DNA of 64,000 nt from Eurosta solidaginis (GCF_040869045.1 NC_090321.1:27525426-27589425), one strand, 5' to 3'; shown: positions 21,570 through 32,519, numbered from the stretch's first letter. Translations and numbers: made by a program. The notes: generated by a model from the sequence alone, not told the origin.

Positions 21570-23420
21570 TCTCATTTCGGAGCCCTGTCTGTTATCTGAT
21601 ATACATACATACACACATTTTAATAAAGCTACATTCGCTCGAAAGTAAGTGTATGCCTATCAATATATGCAGAGTAGATGGAAAGCATGCTTTAGCGAAA
21701 AGTTCTTCATTTGACGGTAAACCGTTAATGAATTGCAATATAATAAAATAAAATGAAACTACGAGCAATATAACGAAAAAAAAATAATCGAAATACAAAA
21801 ATTATATTCAAGTGTTTTAAAAAGAAGTGAACAAAATTTAATTCATGCGAAAAATAAATGGTTAATGTTTATAAATAAATATTTTATAGCGTTACGCTGA
21901 ATTTGTGTGAAACCTTCAAAGAAATAAAATTGTTGTAAATATTTTTTAAGCTAACCCAATGAATACGTGTTCGACATGCTGCGTACATCATCGATAATTT
22001 ATTTGTTGTCAACATCCAAACAGAGACATGTTAGAGCTGATTTCGTTCAACGGCTACTTGCTGTTCTGTCATGTAGACTGTTTTCGCCGTTTACTTCTGG
22101 CTACTCTCGCACGTTAAATGGGCTAGTTCGCACAGCGGGTGACAATGACTATTTGACTGTTACGTGCTGTTGACCCAAACCACATACTATTCTGTGTGTA
22201 AGATAGTACTAAGAAGTTGCACGAAAACAAAATATGTGTTCAACCCAAGTAAGTGGGAAATACCAACTACCAATTTAATGACAAAATATTTTGATATCAT
22301 AGAAGATCTTGCAATGGCTATAGTTGAATAGAGATAGCATACTTTTCTTTTGGAATATTAATTCCAGTTGTATGTTTTTTTTTACCTTTTATGTGGTAAT
22401 AAATATATATGTCACATTTGACTTTTATACACAGCATCCTCCCCTAACATCATTGTCTCCTTTAAGATTATTTTAGATTTAGTCTTGTGATAAATTGTAT
22501 CTCAGAGAACCAAGCGACAAGTGCATCCTGAGGTTGTTTTATAATATTTTATTTTTTTGAATGCACGATTAGAACCTTTCTCGCATTGTATATGCTACTC
22601 TCATTGAAACTACCAAAATTTGATTCTCCCTTTTTCGCAAATAGAGGTGAGGTCCTTTGATCTTCATTACAACAAGTTAATATTCAACATTTGCAACAGA
22701 TCAAAAGAGTGAAACGACGAATAACGGTGAGTTATACAATTTTAAGGAAAAAAATATCTCCCTAAACTCAAAATTTCTTATTTTTTCATAAGATGTCTCG
22801 GAACGAAATTGGTTTAAGCGAAGATTCCCATTCAGAAAATGCCACCTTTGCTAATTTGCCGATATGTAGTGCTATGATCCCTAGAGTACATTCAGCGTTT
22901 ATATCCAAATTTTAAAAATTTATCGTTTTTAGATTATCGTGGAAACGAAGTTTTGCGAATTATGTAATCTTTCATAATTTGACGAAAGTTCCTGTACTTA
23001 GCCAGCAAACTCTGAAGTAAGATATCGATTATATAAGAGGTAGTGGCATGAGTGTACAAGTAGAATTTTGAAAGAAAATTTTAGCATGAGATATTTATTG
23101 CTTAAAATATTTACTGCTCCTCTGAATCTCAGTAGCTGCGCTCACACGACATGTATTTGAAAGCCTTATAGATTTCCGACACTCTTCGCATCTTTTCTGG
23201 GCATCTCTGAATTATATAGAGGTGAGAAAAGAAGCTCCATCCTCTAAAGCCCAACATTTGGTAATGACTCGGGAGCACCTGAAGATGTATAGAGTTCTCA
23301 AAAACCAAAATCTTGATGAGGTTCTCATAGCGACAAAATAATGGTTTTGCAATTTAATTATAGTAAAATTTTTTAATGGGATTCAAATTTAAATTGAAGC
23401 TTAATATGTGTTCAAATCAT
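21570..23420. other. Unassigned DNA
   Basis: No gene or repeat with definable ends. A short TACA/CACA run is at 21601-21618. The 68-codon frame at 21967-22173 has no recognisable motif. Confidence 0.35.
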
Positions 23421-23425
23421 TCTTA

Positions 23426-23959
23426 AAGGCCTCCTGCGATTTACAACGAGATTGACTGAATTTTGTGTGTGTTAGTGCAATCGTGTGGCTTCGTGACACA
23501 CGTATTTGAAGTCGGCTACACGTTAAAGAAAATCAAAAATTTTTGATTTTTTCATTTGACGCTTGCTTATTTCATAGTCGCGGGGTGTGATTGACAAAAC
23601 AGCAGTGTTGTATTTAGTTTGTGTCGACATTCAAAATGAACAAGTGTGCGGAAGAACAGCAATTCATACTAAAATTTATTGAAAATTATCAATGTTTACC
23701 AGCTTTATGGAATGTAAAGCTTTTATTATTATTTAATAAAATTTATATTAATTTTTATAATATTTAATAAAACTGCTGTAGTTGCAAGTAAAAGAAGTCA
23801 TCATCCGATGACGACATATTCACGTCCGAACGCTACGGTTTCTCAATGCAAATGCTGATTGATGGCTTTTTATTTGATAGTTGCGGGGCAAGCGTCAAAT
23901 ACCCGACACGCACACACACAAAAATTCAGTCAATCTTGTTGTAAATCGCAGGAGGCCTT
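23426..23959. mobile_element. MITE-like element with long terminal inverted repeats
   Basis: Left end AAGGCCTCCTGCGATTTACA, then ACGAGATTGACTGAATTT; right end on the opposite strand AAGGCCTCCTGCGATTTACA, then ACAAGATTGACTGAATTT. The arms match over about 45 bp with one or two differences. Each arm continues into a TG/CA-rich stretch. Length 534 bp with no coding capacity. A target-site duplication is not certain because the outer bases are A/T runs. Confidence 0.8.
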
Positions 23960-24870
23960 ACGTCTATTATATTATTACTTTAGTCAAAGATTTTTAAATT
24001 AAATTATATAATAATAAAATTAAATTAAATCTACGCTCTTTGCTTTAGTTTTCTAACATCTTTCTCGTTTCAAAAATTTAATTAGTTAAAATATTGCTTT
24101 AGCCCAGTTAACGTTTGGAATAAGTTTAGTCAACCCGAAGCGTATAACTTCGGTAGAATTGATAGCATTATGGTTATATCAACTGAGTATTTTGACAAGA
24201 GAACAATTTGTTTAGCCACTCGTGCAGAACGGCAAGTTAGTTTTTAGCTCAGAAATAATTAAAAAAATTTGTCAAAAATGTATGAGCTTAACCCCTCATG
24301 TCATGTTAACTCTGAGTTAAATAGTTAATTTGCCGCTCTCCAAGTGGGCCTAAGTAATTTAAACAGAAGAAAAATTGTAGGTCTCAAAATAACAATATTC
24401 TATATAAATTACAGATTCTCACTCAACCTAAATGATTTTTTGTTAAAAGCACTAGTTTCATTGGTAATTTCAAAAGCGAATAAATGTCAATAATATACAG
24501 ATGCATCAGCTAATTTTAAAGTGATACTTACGCTCACGGCGCCCACAATAATTTAAGAGTTAACGCTGGTAATCTATAAAGAGACAAAATCTTTGTAATT
24601 TCAAAAGTTTTCATTGCAGCATTCATATCAATAGATAACGCTTTCATATCAACAGTTTTCAGTTTTATTCTTGCATCGTACGAAATCTGTTGTTTTAAAA
24701 GTTTTCTTTTGGCAATATTGGGGACCTGAGAAAGGCTACCATGTTCTCCGCGATCTGGCACATCAGAAAGAGAGTTCACAGAAAGCGCTGCCTTGCGCCT
24801 CTTAGCGCCGGACAGTTTCAGATGAGGTAAACTACCGTTTCCTCCTCTTCGTTCTTATTCGCTCTAATTA
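23960..24870. other. Unassigned A/T-rich DNA
   Basis: No gene recognised. TAGCCCAGTTAACG at 24102 and the opposite-strand TAGGCCCACTTGG at 24355 may be the ends of a small decayed MITE, but the match is too short to call. The minus-strand 81-codon frame at 24534-24779 has no known motif. Confidence 0.3.
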
Positions 24871-24872
24871 GT

Positions 24873-25206
24873 ATATAAATGGACCAAAAAATAGAAGGCA
24901 TTTTTTCCTTTAATACAGACATAGTCTTGTTGAATTTTGACTAAAAAACTTTAACGATAGCTCTTGTAAAAGAATTTCGGGATTTAAAATTATAAAGGTG
25001 GAGCGCAATCCTTCAATATAAGGCAAACCATGTACTTGGGATTAACTAATTGATTATTTAAATTAAACACGCTCTCTACCTTTATAATTTTAAATCCCAA
25101 AATTCTTTTACAAGAGCTATTGTTAAAAACTTTTAGTCAAATTTCAACCAGACTATGTCTGTATTAAAGGAATAAATGCCTTCTATTTTTTGGTCCATTT
25201 ATATAA
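24873..25206. repeat. Large foldback (inverted repeat, arms about 135 bp)
   Basis: The left arm at 24873-25006 contains TATATAAATGGACCAAAAAA and TTGTAAAAGAATTTCGGGAT. It is repeated in inverted orientation at 25070-25206, with ATCCCAAAATTCTTTTACAA and TTTTTTGGTCCATTTATATA. The arms are nearly identical over about 130 bp around a loop of about 63 bp. A transcript across it would form a long hairpin. It may be a foldback/MITE-type element or two copies of one repeat inserted head to head. Confidence 0.85.
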
Positions 25207-25560
25207 AGGTAGTCCTTACAATTTTTTTATCATCTTTTTATTTTAAATTTTTTAGTACTGCCTACAAAAAGGCAATTGCAACTTTGATTAGTAATTTAAG
25301 TAATTCCTAAGCGAAAATTCTTATCTTTATTTATTTGTTCGAAATAGCAAGATTTAAGAGAATTAGTGGAATTTTCGCAACAAAACACAGAATTCCACCT
25401 CGCATCATAACAAGAGAACTCCTCCTCGTTTGTCAGCTACTTAATTTGCACAGCTGAAAATCGTGGTGAAATTCGCATATGCCTGAAAGTCTAAAATAAT
25501 CGTGGTAAAGGTCGCTTACGCCTAAAAGTATGCAAGGACCTTCTAAACAGTTCGACTTGT

Positions 25561-26790
25561 GCATTACGTAGCTCAAATTTTTTGATCAAACATTGCACTC
25601 TCACCGAGTTTTAAACTACATTTCAGGTTTCAAGTCTCTAGATATCCAGGAAGTTAGTTAAAAATCGATTACAATTTAAAACTAAAAATTAAGACTAGTT
25701 TTCTCAATATCTCGATCCATGCGCCACCTAGCGAATTTTTTTGATAAAATATTTCATTGTCACCGGGTTCTGACATACGGCCAAATTTTCATGTCTCTAG
25801 CTGATCGGGAAGTTACTCGAAAATCGATTGCAAATTCCCCTCGTTTTTCAAGGATTTGTAGTTATCTGACTTAGCGCGCTACCTAGCGGAATTTTGTTTT
25901 CTGTAAATTGTATTGTCACCGGGCCTCGAACTACATATGTCCTAAGTTACAAGTGTCTAGGTAAACGGGAAGTTAGTTAAAAATGGATTGAAAGATACCC
26001 AAATTAAAATTAATTTTCCTAATATCTCGATACATGCTAGCGGAATTTTTTTGATAAAATATTGCATTGTCACCGGGTCCTGACCCACGGCCCAAGCTTC
26101 AAGTCTCTAGCTCACCGACAAGTTACTCAAAAATCGATCACAAGGTTCACCTCGTTTTTCAGTGATTTCTAGTTATCTCAATTAGCACGCCACCTAGGGG
26201 AACTTTGTTTTATATAAATTGTATTGTCACCGGGTCTCGAACTACGTGCTAAGTTACAAGTGTCTAGGTAACCGGGAAGTTTGTTAAAAATGGGTTTAAA
26301 GATTCCAAAATTAAAATAAATTTTCCTAGCATCTCGATCCATGCGCTACCTCGCGCATTTTTTTTTTTTTTTTTTTGATAAAATATTGCATTGTCATCGG
26401 GTTCTGAATTACGGCTCAAGTTTTATATCTCCAGCTCACCGGGAAGTTACTCAAATTTCGATTGCAAGATTCCCCTCGTTTTTCAAGGATTTGTAGTTAT
26501 CTCACTTAGCGCGCCACCTAGCGGAATTTCCTTTTCTGTAGATTGTATTGTCACTTAGCCTCGAACTGTGCGCCAAGCTTCAAGTTTCTAGGTCACTGGG
26601 AAGTTAGTTAAAAATGGATTGAAAGATTCCCAAATCAAAATTAATTTTCTTAATATCTCGATCCATGCACCACCTAGCGGATTTTTTTCCACTTGCATTG
26701 TAATGTCTCCCAGATCTGAACTATATTCTAAGTATCAAGTGTCTAGCTCAACTGGAAGTTACCGAAAAAGACTTTTTCGTGGGTCAAAAA
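25561..26790 (+). repeat. Satellite-like array of eight 155-bp monomers with CTCF-like motifs
   Basis: Monomers start near 25561, 25721, 25876, 26027, 26187, 26343, 26511 and 26667 (spacing 151-168 bp). Each has a GCGCCACCTAGCGG-type motif, a T-rich stretch, ATTGTATTGTCACCGGG, GAACTAC, CAAGTCTCTAG, CGGGAAGTTA and AAAAATCGATT. From the second monomer on, two types alternate: one with GATAAAATATTGCATTG (25743, 26053, 26377), the other with CTGTAAATTGTATTG (25901, 26214, 26536). This makes a higher-order unit of about 310-324 bp. Monomers differ by roughly one base in five to ten, so the array is old. Confidence 0.85.
26357..26376 (+). repeat. Poly-T run within the array
   Basis: A run of about 19 T expands the normal T-rich stretch of the sixth monomer and accounts for its longer length. 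Confidence 0.8.
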
Positions 26791-26996
26791 TTCGTATGGA
26801 AATGAGGGGACAAACATGAAAGGCACTTAATATTAAGGCAATAAAAAATATTTTTCAAACAAAGACTATAGTTCCGAAATCATCTAAATGACGATGTCAA
26901 TCAACTTCATGTGGTGAGTTATGCCATGTTTTCTCTTACAACTCCTTCATCAGTATTTTGGACATTTGTATACACGGAAGCAATATCATTCTTCAC

Positions 26997-27643
26997 TGAG
27001 AGAAAAAAGCTGGTAAAATCAACCGAATACGGGAAAGTTCAACTGAAATTTTTTTCAATTTTTATCCATCACAAATAGCTGTTGAATCAACTTCGCACAA
27101 ATTGTTGATTGACCGTTTTAACAATTAAATCAATAAAAAAAAATTTTATCATACATGGACCATAGATTTATTTACTTTACAATTAATACCGCCACCCTAA
27201 GAGTTCTAATGGAACTGTTAAAATAACAGATTCTCTGAAACATAAGAACAATAGTGAAGGCTGTTAATATAACAGGGGCCTATGTGGCGGCATAGTCATA
27301 ATAACAAAACAGTGAGTCCGTGAGCACAAGTTTTCTTTTAAAATTGGCTGTTGTTCATTATATTGACAGTAGTTCGCTGTAGAAATGACCATACGAAATC
27401 AGTTCTTTTAATAGCAAAATCGGGTTAATTGATTGATAATCCATAATTTTTATGGAGTATTGTTAATTTGAGACTAACAGTTTCTCTTCTGTTGAAATTA
27501 CTAAAAAAAAACTTGGTCTCTTGACAAAAAATTCGGTTGAATTAACTATAATATGATCAACTTTGTCCGAATGTCGGTTAATTCAAAACAAACAAAACAA
27601 ATTTTTAGATTTTACAAGAGTCTTTTCTTTTAGTGTACGGAAA
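26997..27643. mobile_element. Inverted-repeat element with GTTGAATTAA-type motif array
   Basis: Left end CACTGAGAGAAAAAAGCTGG then TAAAATC; right end, opposite strand, CACTAAAAGAAAAGACTCTT then GTAAAATC. The arms contain many TTGAATCAAC, GTTAATTGATTG and GGTTGAATTAAC variants. The centre carries CTATGTGGCGGCATAG without a clear box B. No protein. The end sequence is close to that of the elements at 35.3 and 58.3 kb (CACTCAGAGAAAAA), suggesting a common superfamily. Confidence 0.55.
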
Positions 27644-28272
27644 CATATAAATAACGCATTTATAATTCATATACCCAACAAACCTTGTAAATAAATTCCC
27701 TGAAAGATGAAAAAGCTTAACGGCTAAATTAATATCATTACACAACTGAATAATTTTAAGATAATGATTTTTTCCACTTGTGAACTATATTTTTATTATT
27801 TAAAAAAAAAATAACTTCTTACTGCGAGTACCCTTAAAATATATTTATTAGAAACTAATATCCTGGAGTTAGAGAAACAACTTTGTTCTCAACTTCAAGT
27901 AGTGATCAATCTTGAATGTTAATTGGGTAAGTACACAACATATGTACATTTGTAACATGAGTGTTTACCCTATTTCTCGTCATTACTTTGCCCAACCCGT
28001 CAAATCAATATTCATGTCACTTGCGATGTCATTGTCTTTTAGCCGCGTACGTGCCACTTGGTTATCTGTTCTTTTAACTCGCGCTATATACTTTCGGTCA
28101 ATTGTCTGGTGTTTGGCAGGGGAACAGATGAACTGTAAATTTTTTTGCAACAAAAAGATGCATTTCGCTGTTTCTTATGAAATCATTACAAATTCATTCC
28201 ACTTCACATGTCTTTTGATGTAAATTGAAAAATCCAAAATTTGTTTAGCTGGAAACTAATATATATGCCTAA
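27644..28272. other. Unassigned DNA
   Basis: No gene recognised; the 103-codon frame at 27912-28223 lacks known motifs. Confidence 0.3.
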
Positions 28273-28585
28273 CACACCGAAGATCCTGGGCACCGGGCAA
28301 AGCAACATTAAAATTTTAAAAACAAGATTTTTCAATTAGAAGAAAATTTTTCTAAGCGAGGTCGCCATTCGGCAGTGTTTGGAAAGCACTCCGAGTAAAT
28401 TTCTGCCATAAACAGCTCTCTGTGTAAACTCATCTGCCTTGCAGTCGACATAAAATAAGTAGGTAGGTCCCGTCCCGCCAATTTGTAAGAAAATTTTAAA
28501 GGAGAACGACGCAAATTGGAAGGGAGGCTCAGCCTAAAATCTCTTCGGAGGTTATCACGCCTTACATTTATTTATTTATTTAAGA
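28273..28585 (+). mobile_element. tRNA-derived SINE, copy 4 (5'-truncated)
   Basis: Begins inside the head, at CACACCGAAGATCCTGGG, so box A is missing. The body and the ATTTATTTATTTATTTAAG tail are intact. Confidence 0.8.
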
Positions 28586-28773
28586 TCGCTTCGTGGATTA
28601 TATTTTGTTAACTTGAAATGCCTTCTTAACTTTTGCATTAAAAATATATTGACATACATATTTAGGTCTTCCTTCTGTATGGTTCCATTTAGCAATTTTT
28701 TTAAATGAATAGCTAAGATCTAGCATCCTTTTCTAGAAAATTAAAAACAATTATTTTATTGACATTAGAGAAA

Positions 28774-29308
28774 ATCAAGCAAGAAAGTCTAAGTTCGGGT
28801 GTAACCGAATGTTACATACCCAGCTGTTCACTTGAAGCGCTGTTGCTGTTTGTTTTGTGGGTGGTGCCACGCGCATATTTCAAATTTTTTTTTGGAATTT
28901 ATGTTTTGCGCCATAAAATCAATCCACCTACCAAAATTTCGTTAGCTTAACTGTATTCGTTTTTGAATTAACTCACTTTTTCCATTTTACGAAATTTTCG
29001 ATATCGAAAAAGTGGGCGTGGTTATCGTCCGATTTCGCTCCTTTTCAATACCAATCTACTCTTGGTACAGATAGGACCTTATACCGTATTTGGTGAAGAT
29101 ATCGCAATATTTGCTCAAGTTATCGTGTTAACGGACGGACAGACGGACAGACGGACGGACATGGCCTTATCAATTTTTTTTCGATACTGGTGATTTTGAT
29201 ATATGGAAGCCTATATCTATACCTATTCCTTTATACATTTACAACCAACCGTTATCCAATCAAAGTTATAATACCCTGTGTACAAGTACAGCTAGGTATA
29301 ATTTAAAA
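28774..29308 (+). mobile_element. Short internally deleted copy B of the 1.8-kb repeat
   Basis: Keeps the left end (CTAAGTTCGGGTGTAACCGA at 28789) and the last module. That module has CGATATCGAAAAAGTGGGCG at 28999 and the ACGGACAGACGG run at 29132-29162. The right end is CCCTGTGTACAAGTACAGCT then AGGTATAA. About 1.25 kb of the interior is missing relative to copy A, as in a deletion derivative. Confidence 0.8.
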
Positions 29309-29327
29309 ATTTTAGCACGGTGATGGT

Positions 29328-29395
29328 TAGGTTAGGTTGAACTGGCTGCTCCATGAGGACCTCATATAGACTGAATGAGTCCGCAGTGTTAAAAG
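29328..29395 (-). mobile_element. Family 1 LINE, extreme 3' end
   Basis: The minus strand carries the family 1 terminal segment (ACTCATTCAGTCTATATGAG, GTCCTCATGGAGC, AGTTCAACCTAACC) seen at 16.08-16.15 kb. It is 5'-truncated to about 70 bp, and the tail has only two CCTAA units. Confidence 0.6.
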
Positions 29396-30080
29396 AAGTT
29401 TGTATTTTCAATGTCAATGTTCCTTTCACATAAACCAAAAATCAGCGTGAAATAATGATAACTTAACTAAAGTTAAAGTGTTTTTTCAAAATGCTTTATG
29501 CTGCGCATTCACATTTCTTAATGAGTTTTTAATGAGGTAATGATATGGTGGTTGGGCCAGAAAAACTTAAGTAATACAAAAATTAAAAAAAAAAAATGTG
29601 GAAACGTAAAGTCAATGATACTTACATTGAAATAAATGAATAGGCTACAAAATATCTTTATTTTGAATGTATTTTTATGTTAGAGATTATACAAATAAAG
29701 ACACCATAAAATTTCGGGTTTGGTTTTGAAAATTCGGAATAAAGTTATAGAATATTTACGGCAGCGAACATGAAAATACCGGTGAAGATTCTAAACAAAG
29801 TTAGACACCTAAATTTTTATTATTTATATTTTCGATCGTTTAAGAAAATTCTCAATAAAACTTGAGACTGAAACAATGCAACCCAATATCCAAAATGTTT
29901 TCGAAAAATATAGAGCTTTTTAAAATTTTTAATGTAATGTAAAACATAAAGCTAAGTGCCACAGCCTTCCAATAAAACACCCTTGCGGAAAAGAACTTTT
30001 AAAAATCTATGCGAATTTTGAAAGACCTATTACTTATACTTTGTTAGATTAAAATATATTGGGCTTCAAAACTATAAATG
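29396..30080. other. Unassigned A/T-rich DNA
   Basis: No gene. The last 100 bp (TGCGAATTTTGAAAGACC, ATTGGGCTTCAAAACT) resemble the dispersed A/T-rich repeat at 11.2 and 46.4 kb. Confidence 0.3.
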
Positions 30081-30081
30081 C

Positions 30082-30370
30082 AAGGCGCGATAACCTCTAA
30101 ACAGAATTAATGCCGAGCTTCTCCTCCAATTTGCGCCATGCCCCTCTTAATTTTTCCTACAACTGGGCGAGACGAGACCTACATATTTTACGGCGACTTT
30201 GAACGGCAGCTGAAATACACTCGAAGTGCTTGCCAAATCACTACCGAGGGGCGCCCCTTAAACAATTTTTTTGTAATTAAAAAAATGTGTTTCTAAGTTT
30301 TTAATGTTGCTTTGATCGGAGCTTAAACCCATCATATTCGGTGTGGTACCATATCACGACGGGCTACCAA
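30082..30370 (-). mobile_element. tRNA-derived SINE, copy 5
   Basis: Minus-strand copy with the body order of the family (AAGGCGCGATAACCTC at 30082, AGGGGCGCCCC at 30247). The head is decayed; box B reads GGTTTAAGCTCC on the RNA strand. It is followed after four bases by the CAA-tailed repeat in the opposite orientation. Confidence 0.78.
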
Positions 30371-30373
30371 ACG

Positions 30374-30800
30374 GTGTTCCCCCAGCGGGTTAGGGGGTCA
30401 GAATATACCCGCGGTAGGTATGCCTGTCGTAAGAGGCGACTAAAATACCAGATTCAAGGGGCTGTGTAGGGCAACCCTTCAGGTTGCCAGCGCAATATAT
30501 AGCTTCTCCAAACCCAATTGTCAACCTCACCTATCCGCGGCGAATGCTGTTTCACTAATAGACGAGGCTATGGTGACCCCAAGTTCCATGGTTCCTCATG
30601 GAACTTGGGGGTGGGGAGGGAGGTAATGGACTGAAGGTTTAATTTGGCCACATAAATCGTTGCCGAGATGGTCGGGCTAGCACCTTAATGGTGCTGTGGT
30701 ACCGGAGCGTACCGCATCTATATCCGGCAAAGGACCATCACGTCGATAACACTCCCCAAAGCCTTCGGGGAGCAACCTTATCGCGACAACAACAACAGCC
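30374..30800 (+). mobile_element. 430-bp (CAA)-tailed repeat, full copy
   Basis: Runs from GTGTTCCCCCAGCGGG to a CGACAACAACAACAG tail. It contains GCCTGTCGTAAGAGGCGACT, a conserved TACCGGAGCGTACCG, and near its end a perfect hairpin, CTCCCC-AAAGCCTT-CGGGGAG. A second copy at 31.02 kb repeats the 3' half in the same order. No protein is encoded. The tail is the same triplet as that of the jockey-like element at 2.03 kb, so it may be a non-autonomous passenger of that LINE. Confidence 0.7.
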
Positions 30801-31021
30801 AAACTGCGTACTCAAAAAACTACTCACTAAAAAATTTAGAATTTCTCAAATAAAAAATTCCAAGCATTCGTGAAATTTTCTGTAATTTTCGGGTTTTTCC
30901 GGAAACGTTGTTGAGGTTGTTGAGGTTGAGTGCAATACAAAGCTTTATAGCCTCAAAGCTTCCGCAACCTCACCCACGCTAGGGGAATCGTGTTACACAT
31001 ATGAATGTATCAATATATATG

Positions 31022-31256
31022 TTTAGCAGTCGAGGCTCTGGCGACCCCAAGTTCCTCATGGCACTAGAGGGTGGTGGGGCGGTATGGCCTAGAAGGTTTT
31101 ATTTGGTCATATTAATCGTTCCCGAGATAGTTGGGATAGTACCTTTACGGTGCTTTGTTACCGGAACGTACCGGATCTGTATCCGGAAAAGGACCATCAA
31201 CATTGATAACACTCCCCAAAACCTTCGGGGAGTGTTTTTATCGTTAATAAAACAAC
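31022..31256 (+). mobile_element. (CAA)-tailed repeat, 5'-truncated copy
   Basis: Starts at GTCGAGGCTCTGGCGACCCC and keeps ATTAATCGTTCCCGAGAT, GTACCGGATCTGTATCCGG and the hairpin CTCCCC-AAAACCTT-CGGGGAG. The compensated hairpin and decayed tail (TAATAAAACAACAG) show an independent insertion. Confidence 0.7.
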
Positions 31257-32225
31257 AGAAACAGGTTGGTTTGCATAGTTTCAGTTACAAAATTCATTGA
31301 ATTTTTCCCTGAATATTCGCAAATAAGAGAATTGAAATTTGATGTAACTGCTCTTTCCAGTTTCCTGCGGTATTGTATGAAAGGTTACGAAAGGTGGAGT
31401 TGAAGGCCCTTTAAGGGTGAGGTATATCAGGTAGAAGCATATATACCCAGAAAAATGGGGGATGATCACGAAAATCTATGCAAAAATCTCGTCAAATTCG
31501 GTTGAGTACTTTGAGCGCCCATAGGCATAAACACACAAATCCATTTTTATTTTCAAGATTTAGTTGATGATTCACCGTCTAAAGATACGCTCATATTGCA
31601 GCTTCGTTGCGTCGAGTATAGCCTCATGACACTAGAGGCTTATCTCACTAGCTCAACATTTTACCTTGAGGACGTTTAAAGTTCCACTTGTGCCAGCATT
31701 GTGGTTTCAACATGAATAAACCTCTCTAATAAAAACTGCATCCGGAAAACCTGTACAACAGCCAGCACACAAAGTAGAGTTTTCACGTAATCATAACAAG
31801 AATGAAAAATGGGCTCGTTTTAATCGAGATTACGGTGGAATCATTCATGATACTGTTTTAACAGACTTCTTTGGAATTCTGCATAGCCTTTTATAAAATA
31901 TGATGAATACGTGAAGTCTGTAAAATAGTACAATCACAATTTATGTACCTAAAGGCTCTTCGAAAGTGGATAGCCTCCCACTGCTACTCTGAAGCCTCAT
32001 GTTAAAGGCTGTTATACTGACTTTAAATCTCGGGGCTGATCGACATACGTAAAATATAAGTTGCTTCAACAACAGAGAAGAATCTTTGATTCCTCCGTAA
32101 ACAATGGCAAAAATGTAGTAAATACTGTCGATTTCTGATCAAAATGCTATGTATTTAATGTAAATTTGTTGTTTCTCCGCAAATTCAAAGATATTTAAAG
32201 ATTTCTTACAACTGGCGAGCTCCCA
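31257..32225. other. Unassigned DNA
   Basis: No gene. The first 80 bases (GGTTTGCATAGTTTCAGTT, ACAAAATTCATTGAATTTTT) recur at 46.63 kb as a dispersed A/T-rich repeat. Confidence 0.3.
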
Positions 32226-32229
32226 TTGA

Positions 32230-32510
32230 CGGCAGCTTTCTGCAGTTGGAATATGGTTCGAAAGTCTTGGAATATTGTCAAAGTTACCTCCATAGGCGGA
32301 GAAAAGCTTTCCCCTATCTCCAAAAGACGCTGAAACACCTAATTGATCTTAACGTAAGGTGTAGAATCCTTCGAGGGAGATTTTCGGTATCTCAACACGC
32401 CTATTATAAGCACAGGTCAATGGAAACAGCTCTATATTCGATTGTCAAACTAATAAAGAGGTCCCTCGAGACAAAATTCATTATTCAACAAAGTGTTTTT
32501 ATTCAATGAT
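32230..32510 (+). pseudogene. LINE reverse transcriptase fragment (RT palm entry)
   Basis: The 87-codon frame at 32246-32509 includes FPYLQKTLKHLIDLNVR, then GRFSVSQHAYYKHRSMETAL, then YSIVKLIKRSLETK. This corresponds to the LLSTTQHAYTKGKSVDTAL and VVISIEKSLE stretch of the family 1 RT at 14.2-14.3 kb. It is short and 3'-truncated just before motif A, where sequence changes to unrelated A/T-rich DNA. Confidence 0.6.
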
Positions 32511-32519
32511 ATTTTTTCG

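Noticed and set aside
24102..24355. Possible 255-bp MITE with TAGCCCA / TAGGCCCA ends
   Set aside because: The matching ends are only about seven bases and no duplication is visible.
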